Source: Marinobacter orientalis (GTDB lineage Bacteria > Pseudomonadota > Gammaproteobacteria > Pseudomonadales > Oleiphilaceae). From it: a DNA stretch of 64,000 bases. The notes below the pieces were generated by a model. That model was not told the DNA's origin. It ran no database searches and saw only the letters and a program-made list of their open reading frames with translations. Shown piece by piece: positions 55,044 through 64,000 of the stretch (its first letter is position 1; the number at the start of each line of letters is the position of its first letter). The stretch is from the NCBI RefSeq assembly GCF_004792665.1, contig NZ_SRZX01000006.1:62001-126000 (forward strand), given 5' to 3'. Position numbers and translations under genes: made by a program.

Positions 55044-56435
55044 ATGGCAGATCATCATTACGACGTCGTCGTTATCGGCGCGGGCCCTTCGGGTGAAGGC
55101 GCGGCGATGAATGCGACGAAACATGGTAAACGTGTTGCGATCGTTGAAGACAAACCCACCGTTGGCGGTAACTGCACTCACTGGGGCACGATCCCTTCCA
55201 AGGCATTGCGTCACTCGGTCAAGCAGATTGTTACCTTCAACACCAATCAGATGTTCCGGGACATCGGTGAACCACGCTGGTTCTCGTTCCCGCGCGTGCT
55301 GCAGAATGCCCAGAAGGTGATTGGCAAACAGGTCAAACTGAGAACCCAGTTCTATGCCCGAAACCGTGTCGATCTGGTTAACGGTCGGGCGAGCTTCCTG
55401 GATGCCAACCGGCTCGAGATCCGTGGTAACAAGTCCCATGAAATTTTTCACTTTAAACAGGCCATTATTGCCACTGGTTCACGCCCTTATCTTCCACCGG
55501 ATGTAGACTTTCGTCATCACCGGATCTATAACTCCGATAGCATTCTCAATCTTTCCCATACCCCCCGTACGCTCATCATCTACGGTGCGGGTGTTATCGG
55601 CTCTGAATATGCGTCCATTTTTTCCGGGCTGGGTGTGAAGGTAGATCTGATCAACCCGGGTAGCCGCTTGCTGACTTTCCTGGATGACGAGATATCCGAC
55701 GCTCTGAGCTATCACCTCCGCAATAACGGTGTTCTGGTCCGACATAACGAAGAGTACGAGTCAGTCGATGGTGACGACCACGGGGTTGTTCTGTCACTGA
55801 AGTCCGGCAAGAAAATACGGGCCGATGCCTTCCTGTGGTGTAATGGCCGCAGTGGCAATACGGAAAGACTGGGCCTCGAAAATATCGGCTTGACCCCCAA
55901 TAGTCGAGGCCAGCTGGCCGTGGATGACCACTATCGCACGGAAGTAGAGCACATTTACGCCGCTGGCGACGTTATTGGCTGGCCGAGCCTGGCCAGTGCA
56001 GCCTATGATCAGGGCCGCTCGGCGTCCTCCGATATCGTCAAAGACGATTACTTCCGCCGTGTAACCGATGTTCCCACGGGTATCTATACCCTGCCGGAAA
56101 TCAGTTCCGTCGGCAAAACAGAGCGCGAGCTGACGGAAGCCAAGGTACCCTATGAAGTAGGGCAGGCGTTCTTCAAGGATCTGGCGCGCGCCCAGATTAC
56201 AGGGGATCCGGTGGGAATGCTGAAGCTGCTGTTCCATCGTGAGACCCGGCAGCTTCTGGGTATTCACTGCTTCGGTGATCAGGCTGCGGAGATCGTCCAC
56301 ATCGGCCAGGCCATCATGAACCAGGAAGGCGAAGCCAATTCCCTGAACTATTTCATTAACACCACCTTCAACTATCCGACCATGGCCGAGGCCTACCGGG
56401 TAGCGGCGCTAAATGGCCTGAACCGGATTTTCTGA
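55044..56435 (+). CDS. sthA: Soluble pyridine nucleotide transhydrogenase SthA
   Basis: FAD flavoprotein that moves hydride between NADPH and NAD+, draining excess NADPH. The 463-residue protein has the FAD-binding [13 protein letters not shown] start, the family signature [17 protein letters not shown] in which the second redox cysteine of lipoamide dehydrogenases is replaced (CTHWGT), the NAD(P) motif [14 protein letters not shown] and the dimer domain. GGGAG lies 10 bp before the ATG. Its last 27 bp overlap the glycerophosphodiesterase gene. Confidence 0.95.
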   Translation: MADHHYDVVVIGAGPSGEGAAMNATKHGKRVAIVEDKPTVGGNCTHWGTIPSKALRHSVKQIVTFNTNQMFRDIGEPRWFSFPRVLQNAQKVIGKQVKLRTQFYARNRVDLVNGRASFLDANRLEIRGNKSHEIFHFKQAIIATGSRPYLPPDVDFRHHRIYNSDSILNLSHTPRTLIIYGAGVIGSEYASIFSGLGVKVDLINPGSRLLTFLDDEISDALSYHLRNNGVLVRHNEEYESVDGDDHGVVLSLKSGKKIRADAFLWCNGRSGNTERLGLENIGLTPNSRGQLAVDDHYRTEVEHIYAAGDVIGWPSLASAAYDQGRSASSDIVKDDYFRRVTDVPTGIYTLPEISSVGKTERELTEAKVPYEVGQAFFKDLARAQITGDPVGMLKLLFHRETRQLLGIHCFGDQAAEIVHIGQAIMNQEGEANSLNYFINTTFNYPTMAEAYRVAALNGLNRIF

Positions 56436-57212
56436 TTCGGCAGTGTCGGCCTTGTTGTGCTGTCCTGTGGGTAAATGCAGGGCAGCATTTGAACGGTTGT
56501 CGAAGAACATGCGGGTACTGGTTGGATAATCGGTGATGATGCTGTCGACCCCTTTGGCTTCCAGCTCGAGCATGTCGTGGATACGGTTGACGGTCCAGGT
56601 GGACACGTGAATTCCCCGGCGGTGAGCGTCATCCACGATAGTCTGGGTGCAAATGCGCCAGCCGATGCAGAGAAAGTCACAGTGCAATCTGGCGGCGGCG
56701 CTGACCGGTTTCGGGAACCTCCTGTCGGATACCAGGCCAATACGCACCTTTCTGTCCCTGCGGCGAGCCTGCCGCAGGAACCAGTGGTCCGTAGACGTGA
56801 TTGCGATCCGGTTGTACAGGTCGCGGCGCTGAATCACCTCGGTCAGGCGATTGCAAAGGATATTCAGGCGCTGGCGGCTGTCTTTCTTTACTTCCAGTTG
56901 CAGGTGTTCAAAATCAGGATATTCGTTAAGCAATAGCTCCAGCGATGGGATGCCCACGGGTCTTGGCCAGGGCTTGCCATTGCGCCGGGCGTCCATTGCT
57001 GCGAGCTCTTCGGCAGTGTAACTGCTGACACTGCCCTCCTGGCCGGTGGTGCGGTCGACCGTAAGATCATGAACGATAACCGGTTTGCCATCTTTTGACA
57101 GTACCAGGTCAAGTTCAAAGTGCCGAATGCCATGTCGGTAAGCATGGGTAAAGCCGGCGAGGGTGTTCTCCGGGGCTTCTCCCTTTGCTCCCCTGTGCCC
57201 ATAAACAATCAT
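56409..57212 (-). CDS. Cytoplasmic glycerophosphodiester phosphodiesterase
   Basis: Hydrolyses glycerophosphodiesters to glycerol 3-phosphate and alcohols, salvaging phospholipid headgroups. The 267-residue TIM-barrel has the family start [14 protein letters not shown] (H6, R7), the metal ligands in [17 protein letters not shown], and KKDSRQRL. No signal peptide, so it is the UgpQ-like cytosolic type. It overlaps the DAHP synthase-like gene by 4 bp (ATGA) and is cotranscribed with it. Confidence 0.88.
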   Translation of the reverse strand: MIVYGHRGAKGEAPENTLAGFTHAYRHGIRHFELDLVLSKDGKPVIVHDLTVDRTTGQEGSVSSYTAEELAAMDARRNGKPWPRPVGIPSLELLLNEYPDFEHLQLEVKKDSRQRLNILCNRLTEVIQRRDLYNRIAITSTDHWFLRQARRRDRKVRIGLVSDRRFPKPVSAAARLHCDFLCIGWRICTQTIVDDAHRRGIHVSTWTVNRIHDMLELEAKGVDSIITDYPTSTRMFFDNRSNAALHLPTGQHNKADTAESENPVQAI

Positions 57213-58336
57213 TCTGTGGCAGATTCCTTCAGGCGGTTATAGATTTGCTGGCGTTTTTTCCAGGTGTCATGACACAGCTGGATGTCTTCCAGATAGGCTG
57301 GCAGCTCGTCCATCAGCAGGGCCTGCGGGCCGTCCACCAGCGCTTTTTCAGGCTTGGGGTGAAAGTCCACCAGCACCATGTTGGCACCTGCAATCACGCC
57401 CTGAGCGGTTGCGTGCATCACGTCCAGGACACCGTCTGGCGCACGCTCGCGGCTACCCACCGAGTGGGAAGGATCCACACATACCGGCATACGGGTAAGC
57501 CGTTTTACGGCCGGCACATGGGCGAAGTCCACCATGTTTCGGTGTGGTTGTCCGGCCTCGGTCTTCATGCCGCGCAGACAGAAGATCACGTTGGCGTTGC
57601 CTTCGCTGGCGAGGTACTCCGCCGCGTTCAGGGATTCGTTCAGGGTGATACCAAAGCCCCGCTTCAGCAGCACCGGGTAAGTGGTCTGACGGCCGATGGC
57701 CTTGAGCAGTTCGAAATTCTGGGTGTTGCGTGTGCCCACCTGTAGCATGACGCCCGTCGGTCGGCCAAGCTGTTCCAGGCAGTGGTCGATTTCTTCGATA
57801 TGGCTTTCGTGGGTGATTTCCATTGCGATCACCTTGATGCCATGTTTGCCGGCCTTTTCAAATACCCAGGGCAGACAGCCCTTGCCGTGGCCCTGGAACG
57901 AGTAGGGGTTGGTCCGGGGCTTGTAGGCACCCATGCGGGTACAGACCTGGCCGTTCTCTTCCAGCGCCTGCATCATCTGCTCCACATGCTCCGGCACATC
58001 GACGGCGCACAGCCCTGCAAAGATGTTCAGACCGGACTGGTCAAAGGTAACGCCATTGTAGGTGAAGCCACTCTGGCGGCGGTCGTCCTTGTGGCGCCCC
58101 AGTATCCGGTAATCATCGGAGATGCGAATGGCCCGTTCTACCGCGGGGAGGGCCTCAATGTCCTCCTTGTTGAGAGATTTGGTTTCTCCCAGAAGGTAAA
58201 CCTCGGTGAGGCGCTGTTTCGCACCCTGTACCTGATGCACCCTGACCGATACCCCGGGCAGGTTCTCCAGGAAATGCATGGTCTGGAGATAGGCTTCGCT
58301 GTCCAGCGCGGTATCCGGGTGGAGAATGGCTAACAT
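57209..58336 (-). CDS. DAHP synthase-family aldolase, atypical AroA-beta type
   Basis: A 375-residue protein with a short ferredoxin-like N-terminal domain and a TIM barrel of the DAHP/KDO8P synthase family. Substrate and metal motifs: MGAYKPRTNPYSFQG (phosphoenolpyruvate site), GTRNTQNF, LLKRG, CLRGMKTE, and DPSHSVGSRE. Some stretches, such as AMEITHESHIEEI, differ from canonical AroA-beta enzymes, so exact substrate and role (shikimate entry or a side reaction) are uncertain. A GAGGAG site precedes the ATG. It is followed by the glycerophosphodiesterase and preceded by terB-like. Confidence 0.82.
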   Translation of the reverse strand: MLAILHPDTALDSEAYLQTMHFLENLPGVSVRVHQVQGAKQRLTEVYLLGETKSLNKEDIEALPAVERAIRISDDYRILGRHKDDRRQSGFTYNGVTFDQSGLNIFAGLCAVDVPEHVEQMMQALEENGQVCTRMGAYKPRTNPYSFQGHGKGCLPWVFEKAGKHGIKVIAMEITHESHIEEIDHCLEQLGRPTGVMLQVGTRNTQNFELLKAIGRQTTYPVLLKRGFGITLNESLNAAEYLASEGNANVIFCLRGMKTEAGQPHRNMVDFAHVPAVKRLTRMPVCVDPSHSVGSRERAPDGVLDVMHATAQGVIAGANMVLVDFHPKPEKALVDGPQALLMDELPAYLEDIQLCHDTWKKRQQIYNRLKESATE

Positions 58337-58352
58337 ATTCGCTCCTCAAGGT

Positions 58353-58799
58353 TCAGTCAGTGCGCTCGGCGCGATGGCGGGCCTGCATGAATTCCCGGTG
58401 ATTCAGGTGCAGCAGATCCGCCATGCGACGGATCAGGTGTTCCTCGTACTTGTCGATACGACCGTCGGCAAAAGCTACCCGCCAGATACTCTCAAGCAGG
58501 ACATGCTTTTCTTGCTGATCCAGCTGGTCGTTGATCATGCCGGTAAACTCGTACAGGGAAGTGGCATCGTCGGCGTGGTTGAGCGCGTCCTGGAGAATGT
58601 CCTCCGCCTCCTCCCGGGTCACCTGGTGGGCCCGCACAGCGCAGTCGACGATGGTTTTCAGTTCCTCATCATCCTGGTCATTGTCCACCCTGGACAACTG
58701 CACCATCAGTGCTGTGGCCGCAACGGCCAGCTGGTGGTTGTCGGGCTGAGTCGGTTCATCTTCGGGTGAGCCGAACAGGCTCTTCAGGCGCTCAATCAT
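58353..58799 (-). CDS. TerB-like tellurite-resistance-family protein
   Basis: A 148-residue all-helical protein with the TerB/DjlA-type acidic helical fold (ALMVQLSRVDNDQDDEELKT; VAFADGRIDKYEEHLIRRM), which repeats an acidic D-x-D/E motif thought to bind metal. Such domains occur in stress proteins of unknown activity; tellurite resistance is not implied. GGGAGGGAG stands 8 bp before the ATG. It lies 33 bp after tal on the same strand. Confidence 0.85.
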   Translation of the reverse strand: MIERLKSLFGSPEDEPTQPDNHQLAVAATALMVQLSRVDNDQDDEELKTIVDCAVRAHQVTREEAEDILQDALNHADDATSLYEFTGMINDQLDQQEKHVLLESIWRVAFADGRIDKYEEHLIRRMADLLHLNHREFMQARHRAERTD

Positions 58800-58832
58800 G
58801 GTCTTGCGACTCCCTCCCGGTTATTTCCAGCG

Positions 58833-59798
58833 TCAGGCAGCCCGGGATAGCCGGCGGACGCGGTTTTCCAGTTCGATCTGGTCGTTGGTGAAACGGCGGA
58901 TGCCGTCCGCCAGCTTTTCTGTGGCCATGGCGTCTTCGTTGGATTCCCAGCGGAACAGGCGTTCATCGATACTGCCTGGCCTGTCAGAACTTTTTGCACC
59001 TTCAGCAGACAGCTGGCGCGGTAGCGCACCGTAATCATTGTCCAGTTCCTGTAATAGCGCCGGGCTGATGGTGAGGCGGTCACAGCCGGCCAGCATCTCG
59101 ATTTCGCCGGTGTTGCGGAAGCTGGCGCCCATTACCACTGTTTCATAGCCATTGGCCTTGTAGTAGTTGTAGATTCGGCTTACTGATTGAACGCCCGGAT
59201 CCTCTTCGGCCGGAAAAGCGTCGCGACCGGTTGCCGCCAGGTGCCAGTCCAGAATACGACCCACAAACGGTGAAATCAGAAAGGCACCGGCGTCGGCACA
59301 GGCAGCCGCCTGGATGAACGAGAACAACAGGGTCAGGTTACAGCGAATGCCTTCCTTCTCCAGTTGCTCGGCAGCGCGAATGCCTTCCCAGGTAGACGCG
59401 ATCTTGATCAGTACCCTGCTGGTATCCATGCCAAGGTGGTCATAGAGCTCAACCAGACGGCGTGCGCGGGTAAGGGTGGCGCCGGTATCGAAGGACAGCC
59501 GGGCATCCACTTCGGTTGAAACCACGCCCGGAATAAGGCCCAGTATCTGTCTTCCCGCCAAGACGGCCAGCATGTCAGTGGCGTATGTCAGTTGCTCGGC
59601 GTCCGAACCGCCCTGTTTCCGGGCCGCCGCTACGGCTTCATCCAGCATGGGGCGGTAGGCATCTGAGGCGGCTGCCTTGAGGAGAAGCGACGGATTGGTG
59701 GTGGCGTCTTCCGGCTTCCACCTGGCGATGGCGTCCAGATCCCCGGTATCGGCGACCACGGTAGTCATGGTTTTGAGTTGTTCAAGCTTGCTGCTCAT
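58833..59798 (-). CDS. tal: Transaldolase
   Basis: Pentose phosphate enzyme transferring dihydroxyacetone units via a Schiff base on K132 (VLIKIAST), the same position as in E. coli TalB. The 321-residue barrel has the conserved [10 protein letters not shown] start and [14 protein letters not shown] sites precede the ATG. It is the likely first gene of a tal-terB-aldolase-phosphodiesterase run. Confidence 0.96.
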   Translation of the reverse strand: MSSKLEQLKTMTTVVADTGDLDAIARWKPEDATTNPSLLLKAAASDAYRPMLDEAVAAARKQGGSDAEQLTYATDMLAVLAGRQILGLIPGVVSTEVDARLSFDTGATLTRARRLVELYDHLGMDTSRVLIKIASTWEGIRAAEQLEKEGIRCNLTLLFSFIQAAACADAGAFLISPFVGRILDWHLAATGRDAFPAEEDPGVQSVSRIYNYYKANGYETVVMGASFRNTGEIEMLAGCDRLTISPALLQELDNDYGALPRQLSAEGAKSSDRPGSIDERLFRWESNEDAMATEKLADGIRRFTNDQIELENRVRRLSRAA

Positions 59799-59916
59799 TC
59801 GTCCTGTCGTCCTGATAGGTTTGTTATTGGTCGCCCGTTTCGCGGGTGCTGAAGGTATATGCCTACAATAACGGGCTGCCCTGAAAGGAACAAGACAGTA
59901 AAAAGTCCCGGAGTAT

Positions 59917-60987
59917 TCAGGCAGGCGTTATGGCTTGCAGGATCGATGCCTCTGAGGGTTCCGGAACCCTGGCCATGGCCTGCTCGATAACTTCAATGCC
60001 GGAACCGGGCCTGTGGGCGTTCTCGCTGAGGTAGCGCCTGAATTGCCGACCTCCCGGCTGGCCGTGGAACAGGCCCATGAGGTGACGGGATATGTGGCTG
60101 AGGTAAACGCCCCGGTCGAGTTCATCCTGAATGAATGGTAATACCGCCCGCAAGACATCATGGCGGGATTGAGCCGGTCCGGGCTGTCCAAAAAACTCGG
60201 CATCCACCCCGGCCAGCAGCCAGGGGTTGTGATAGGCCTCGCGGCCGAGCATGACACCGTCGGTGTGCTCAAGGTGATCACGGCATTCGTCAAAGGTCCT
60301 GATGCCGCCGTTGATGATGATTTCCAGATGCGGATAGCGGGCCTTCAAGTGATAGACCCAGTCGTATTTCAGCGGAGGTATGTCACGGTTTTCCTTGGGG
60401 CTCAATCCTTCAAGGACGGCAATCCGCGCATGCACGATAAACGTTTGGCAGCCTGCCTCGGAGACCTTCTCGATAAACTCGCAAAGGTCTTCCCAGGACT
60501 CGCGGCCATTTATGCCGATACGGTGCTTGACCGTTACCGGCAGGCTGGTGGCAGCGACCATCGCCCGAACCCCTTCGGCTACTTTGTCGGGGTGGGCCAT
60601 CAGGCAGGCGCCGATCATGTTGTTCTGAACACGGTCACTGGGGCAGCCCACATTCAGGTTTACCTCATCAAAACCGTACTGCTCGGCAAGCGCTGCACAA
60701 TGGGCCAGCTCCTGCGGATTGCTGCCGCCCAGTTGCAGCGCCAGCGGGTACTCCGCAGGATGATGGCGCAGGAATCGTGCGGTGTCGCCGTGAATCAGCG
60801 CGCCGGTGGTGACCATCTCGGTGTAGAGCAGGGCGTGCCGGCTGAGCTGGCGGGCGAGGTAGCGATAATGACTGGTAGTCCAGTCCATCATCGGGGCCAC
60901 GCAGAACCTTCGTGATGGTCCGAAGCTGCTATTTGCCTGTCTTTCTACTGTCTTTTCTGGCATTTCTGCCGTGTTGCTCGTAATCAT
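59917..60987 (-). CDS. dusA: tRNA-dihydrouridine synthase DusA
   Basis: Flavin enzyme that reduces U20/U20a in tRNA. The 356-residue product has the FMN barrel start [11 protein letters not shown], the active-site cysteine C128 (GACLM), and the FMN-binding KHRIGING and NGGIRTF segments. The ~20-residue N-terminal extension ahead of the barrel is not essential; ATG 60963 is an alternative start. It stands alone, separated by 118 bp from tal. Confidence 0.93.
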   Translation of the reverse strand: MITSNTAEMPEKTVERQANSSFGPSRRFCVAPMMDWTTSHYRYLARQLSRHALLYTEMVTTGALIHGDTARFLRHHPAEYPLALQLGGSNPQELAHCAALAEQYGFDEVNLNVGCPSDRVQNNMIGACLMAHPDKVAEGVRAMVAATSLPVTVKHRIGINGRESWEDLCEFIEKVSEAGCQTFIVHARIAVLEGLSPKENRDIPPLKYDWVYHLKARYPHLEIIINGGIRTFDECRDHLEHTDGVMLGREAYHNPWLLAGVDAEFFGQPGPAQSRHDVLRAVLPFIQDELDRGVYLSHISRHLMGLFHGQPGGRQFRRYLSENAHRPGSGIEVIEQAMARVPEPSEASILQAITPA

Positions 60988-61133
60988 TAACTGCCCAGTC
61001 TGAATCTGTCTGTCATTTGTTGCCGAGCTCTGCGGAACAAATCAAAAGAGCTGTTATTGTATCAGGAAAACCCGGCATCCGGCGTGGAACTGACTTATGA
61101 CAAAGCCCTGTGTCACTGAACCCGCTAGCCTGA

Positions 61134-61154
61134 ATATACCTGCAGCAGGTATAT
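61134..61154. promoter_or_regulatory. Perfect 21-bp palindrome before the hemerythrin gene
   Basis: ATATACCTGC-A-GCAGGTATAT at 61134-61154 has 10-bp perfect arms. It ends just before the AGGAGG ribosome site (61158-61163) of the hemerythrin gene, so a bound regulator or an mRNA hairpin would control its expression. The regulator is not identified. Confidence 0.6.
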
Positions 61155-61168
61155 CCAGGAGGTCTGTC

Positions 61169-61750
61169 ATGTCCAGTTCTGGCGATGCACTGGCGGCACT
61201 GGAGTTTTTTCCGTGGAGCCGGCATTTTGAGGTTGGCATCGAAGAGATTGATGAACAACACAAAAAACTTGTGAAAATCGTCAACCGGCTTGTCTGGCAC
61301 GCGGTGTCTGATGTACCCCAGGCTCGCTGTGATCATATCCTTGATGAGCTGCTTTCCTACGCCCATTACCATTTCAACTCAGAAGAGCAAATCTGGAACT
61401 CTGTGCTTGGTAGCGAGGGCATTGCCCGTAACCACCACGACTCCCACCAGATGTTCTTCGCCCAGATCCAGACCCTTCGCAGCAGCGGCCAGCCCAAAGG
61501 CCAGATCATGTCGGATCTGTTTGATTTTCTCGCCCGTTGGCTGGCGTTTCATATTCTGGAGTCGGATCGTCGGATGGCAATGACGGTAAAGGCCGTTGAG
61601 CAGGGCCTTCCGCTCGATGAGGCCAGAAGGCAGGTCGATGACCAGCTGGGCGGCAGTGTGGGTGAGTTGATTTCGGCGTTGCTGGAAGTCTACAGTAAGC
61701 TCTCTTCGAGTACCGCGCAGCTGATGCGGGAAAACCTCACCAGAGAGTAA
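61169..61750 (+). CDS. Bacteriohemerythrin
   Basis: O2-binding non-haem diiron protein of 193 residues. All ligands of the family are present: H31, H68, E72, H89, H93, H128 and D133 (DEQH; HFNSEE; HHDSH; FHILESD). The four-helix bundle is followed by a ~50-residue helical C-terminal extension. The start ATG 61169 follows AGGAGG by 7 bp; an earlier in-frame ATG at 61097 would run through the upstream palindrome and is rejected. The polar-flagellate context suggests a role in O2 storage or aerotaxis, which is not shown. Confidence 0.9.
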   Translation: MSSSGDALAALEFFPWSRHFEVGIEEIDEQHKKLVKIVNRLVWHAVSDVPQARCDHILDELLSYAHYHFNSEEQIWNSVLGSEGIARNHHDSHQMFFAQIQTLRSSGQPKGQIMSDLFDFLARWLAFHILESDRRMAMTVKAVEQGLPLDEARRQVDDQLGGSVGELISALLEVYSKLSSSTAQLMRENLTRE

Positions 61751-61756
61751 GTTTCA

Positions 61757-62671
61757 ATGCCGGTAATGGTACAGGCGCTCACGCCTGTGTTTGCGTTGAT
61801 CCTGTTGGGCCATCTGTTCCGGCGCTGGCACTTCCCGGGCGACGACTTCTGGATCCAGGCGGAGCGCTTCACCTACTACGTGCTGTTCCCGGCCATGCTG
61901 ATCTTCAAGCTGGGGCAGGCAAGGGTGCCGGCATCCGCTTACGGCGACATTCTGATCCTGATTGTTGCCATGCTGGTAACGATGGCGCTTTTGCTGGCCA
62001 TTCTTCAGTGGATCTGGCGCTGGCCGGGCCCTGTGTTTTCCTCTGTGTTCCAGGGCGGTATTCGCTTCAACTCCTACGTTGCACTGGCCGCGGCGGGCAT
62101 GTTGCTCGGGGATGAAGGGCTGTCCCTGATTGCTATCGCGGTGGCGGTCAAGGTTCCATTGCTCAACCTGCTGTGCATCCTGATGTTTTCCATGGTTGCC
62201 GGTAACGGTGCGGTGAAACTGCGGGCTGTCCTCCGGGCAATTGTTTCCAACCCGCTGATTATCGGTTCTGTGGTGGGGATGGTCTGGAGTTATTTCCGGA
62301 TCGGATTCCATCCACTGATGGCAGGCATTCTCGAACCCCTGAGCGATCTGGCCCTGCCTCTGGGCCTGATGACCGTGGGTGCCGGCCTGCAACTGAAGGC
62401 TCTGCGGGGTGCTTCGATGCCGTTTCTGGTGTCTTCCGCCGCCAAGCTGGTGGGCTTTCCACTACTGACCGCGGGTCTGGCGATGCTGTTAGGTATGGAG
62501 GGGCTGATGGTGCAGGTGGCCGTACTGCTGGCAGCCCTGCCCACGGCTACTTCATCCTACATTCTGGCTCGCCAGTTGGGAGGTGACGCGTCACTGATGG
62601 CGGGCATCATCAGTGGCCAGACATTGCTGGCCATGGTGACCATTCCGCTGTTACTGGGCATGCTCTGGTAG
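61757..62671 (+). CDS. AEC-family membrane permease
   Basis: A 304-residue transporter with about ten membrane helices in two repeat halves, as in the auxin efflux carrier family (LTPVFALILLGHLFRRW start; APTATSS-like segment LLAALPTATSSYILARQL in the last part). Substrate is unknown; family members include malonate and glutathione transporters. It begins 6 bp after the hemerythrin gene and converges on znuA with a 21-bp overlap. Confidence 0.85.
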   Translation: MPVMVQALTPVFALILLGHLFRRWHFPGDDFWIQAERFTYYVLFPAMLIFKLGQARVPASAYGDILILIVAMLVTMALLLAILQWIWRWPGPVFSSVFQGGIRFNSYVALAAAGMLLGDEGLSLIAIAVAVKVPLLNLLCILMFSMVAGNGAVKLRAVLRAIVSNPLIIGSVVGMVWSYFRIGFHPLMAGILEPLSDLALPLGLMTVGAGLQLKALRGASMPFLVSSAAKLVGFPLLTAGLAMLLGMEGLMVQVAVLLAALPTATSSYILARQLGGDASLMAGIISGQTLLAMVTIPLLLGMLW

Positions 62672-63574
62672 ACATCGGAGTATGGCGTCGGCGAGGCCTT
62701 GCTGGAAGGTGATATACCCGTCGCGGTCGGGCTCGATGTCCGTTGCCAGCGGGTCCCAGGTGCTGAAGATTATATCCAGGCCTTCGGTAATCGAACGCCA
62801 CCACTGGCGATTGAACTGGGGCTCTGTCAGCAGGCAGGGCTGGTTTGCATTGCGCAGTTTCTGCTGGACTTCGGCAATGTGTCTGGCACCGGGAGACAGC
62901 TCGGGGTTCAGGGTCAGAATACCTTCCAGTTTCAGCCCGTAGTGCTCAATGAAACGGCTGAAGGCATTGTGGTAGGTAAACAGATCAATGTCTGCTACCG
63001 GCTTCAGCCGGGTGGTGATGTCATTTTCAGCAGCTGACAGGTTGCGCTCAAATCTTTCCAGGTTCGCGTCAAGGGCGTCCAGGTCTGCGCCCTCCTGCTG
63101 TGACAGTACCTTGTGTATGTCTTTTGCCATCTCCAGTGCCAGCGCCGGGTCCAGCCATATATGGGGATCTTCACCGTCGCCATGATCATGGCCGTGGCCG
63201 TCATGGCCATGGTGCTCTTCATCGGCATCAGTGTCAGGTACGTTTTCCCCGTGCATCAGTGAATAGGTCCGGTCGCGGAACTCGTTACCGCTGAGCAGGC
63301 GCGTCAGAAAGGTTTCCAGTTCCGGGCCCACCCAGAAGATGGCATCGGCATTTTCCAGTGCGCGGCGCTGGGACGGCTTCATGGAATAGTTATGGGGGCT
63401 GTCGCCGGGCCGGACCAGGGTAGTGACTTCCACATCATCGGTTGCCACGGCCTCTACCAGCAGTTCGACAGGTTTGAGCGAAGTCACGACCTGAGTGGCT
63501 GCGAGCGCGCTGGCGGATCCGAGGATTGCGGCGAATCCCGCTGCGGTGAATGCGGCAAAACGGTTGGCGATCAT
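62651..63574 (-). CDS. znuA: Zinc ABC transporter substrate-binding protein ZnuA
   Basis: Periplasmic zinc receptor for the ZnuBC importer. The 307-residue protein has a signal peptide (~1-26, SALAATQ), the three zinc histidines H61, H138 and H202, and a His/Asp-rich loop (121-131) that may collect zinc. The start ATG 63574 has GAGG 11 bp upstream; an in-frame TTG at 63619 lies inside the Zur operator and is rejected. The partners zur, znuB and znuC are not in this window. Confidence 0.94.
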   Translation of the reverse strand: MIANRFAAFTAAGFAAILGSASALAATQVVTSLKPVELLVEAVATDDVEVTTLVRPGDSPHNYSMKPSQRRALENADAIFWVGPELETFLTRLLSGNEFRDRTYSLMHGENVPDTDADEEHHGHDGHGHDHGDGEDPHIWLDPALALEMAKDIHKVLSQQEGADLDALDANLERFERNLSAAENDITTRLKPVADIDLFTYHNAFSRFIEHYGLKLEGILTLNPELSPGARHIAEVQQKLRNANQPCLLTEPQFNRQWWRSITEGLDIIFSTWDPLATDIEPDRDGYITFQQGLADAILRCLPEHAQ

Positions 63575-63604
63575 GATCAGTAAGGCCTCGAAAATTAATG
63601 ATAC

Positions 63605-63617
63605 GTTATAATATAAC
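63605..63617. promoter_or_regulatory. Zur box before znuA
   Basis: The near-palindrome GTTATAATATAAC at 63605-63617 (flanks AC and AA) matches the gammaproteobacterial Zur operator core. It lies 31 bp upstream of the znuA start and overlaps the likely -10 region, so znuA would be repressed when zinc is plentiful. Confidence 0.8.
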
Positions 63618-63663
63618 AATATAGCGCGCAGATGAAGCGGATTTGCGCCGGTCCATGCGAAAT

Positions 63664-63683
63664 CCGGCCGTGGCCGGTATAAT
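63664..63683 (+). promoter_or_regulatory. Candidate gltX promoter with an inverted repeat
   Basis: A perfect -10 box TATAAT (63678-63683) stands directly next to the inverted repeat CCGGCC-GT-GGCCGG (63664-63677), which fills the spacer. No clear -35 was found. The gltX ATG is 53 bp downstream. Confidence 0.4.
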
Positions 63684-63720
63684 GCGTGGCTTTCAACGCA
63701 CAGCCTTCATCAGGCAGTAA

Positions 63721-64000
<280 letters not shown>

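Noticed and set aside
61097-61168. Longer hemerythrin starting at ATG 61097
   Set aside because: It would include the 21-bp palindrome and the AGGAGG ribosome site; ATG 61169 is ideally spaced from that site.
63575-63619. Longer ZnuA starting at TTG 63619
   Set aside because: That start lies inside the Zur operator and puts extra residues ahead of a good signal peptide beginning at ATG 63574.

Overview
The window reads as a core chromosomal segment of a polarly flagellated, sodium-using, GC-rich marine gammaproteobacterium. The protein sequences and the gene order (flhA-flhF-fleN-fliA-che-mot-par-cheW, ccmA-I, psrA, mtnP, csiV, mfd, gap, nqrA-F, sthA) resemble Pseudomonas aeruginosa and, more closely, a Marinobacter-type genome. 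The genus is an inference; no rRNA or tRNA gene is present to anchor it. I saw no insertion sequence, prophage, CRISPR array or other sign of recent transfer, and genes are packed tightly on both strands.

Layout. 1-12.2 kb (+): the end of flhA, then the flagellar number/placement GTPase pair flhF-fleN, the flagellar sigma factor fliA, the chemotaxis genes cheY-cheZ-cheA-cheB, the second stator pair motC-motD, the pole-tethering pair parC-parP, cheW and a DUF2802 gene. A good sigma-28 promoter precedes parC. 12.2-13.9 kb (-): a FliK-like and a mini-FlhB-like export-switch pair. 14.0-21.3 kb (+): a complete cytochrome c maturation operon ccmABCDEFGHI. 21.3-28.2 kb (-): a MoxR-DUF58-DUF4381-BatA-BatB/C-BatD envelope-stress cluster with overlapping reading frames. 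28.3-37 kb: the giant NAD-glutamate dehydrogenase, a beta-carbonic anhydrase, two rRNA guanine methyltransferases (rsmC, rlmG) with a candidate minus-strand small RNA between them, and a stand-alone riboflavin synthase.

37-47.4 kb: an unrecognised two-helix membrane protein, psrA with two overlapping operator palindromes sitting on its own promoter, an L,D-transpeptidase-fold protein, a MscS channel, methylthioinosine phosphorylase, csiV, mfd and a long-form GAPDH. 47.5-54.9 kb (+): the Na+-translocating NADH:quinone reductase nqrABCDEF followed by its flavin transferase apbE and its iron-delivery factor nqrM. 55-61 kb: sthA (with a 14-bp hairpin in its leader), then on the minus strand a glycerophosphodiesterase, an atypical DAHP synthase, a TerB-like protein, transaldolase and dusA. 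61-64 kb: a bacteriohemerythrin with a perfect operator-like palindrome, an AEC-family permease, zinc-binding znuA behind a textbook Zur box, and the start of gltX.

Functionally the window joins motility control, cytochrome c assembly, sodium-coupled respiration with NAD(P)H balancing (nqr, sthA, gap, gdhB), and metal/stress homeostasis. The most novel-looking signals are non-coding: a candidate ~88-nt RNA with tandem terminator-like hairpins on the strand opposite rsmC and rlmG, the hairpin leader of sthA, and the psrA, hemerythrin and znuA operator palindromes. I did not find convincing evidence of a wholly new multi-gene system.
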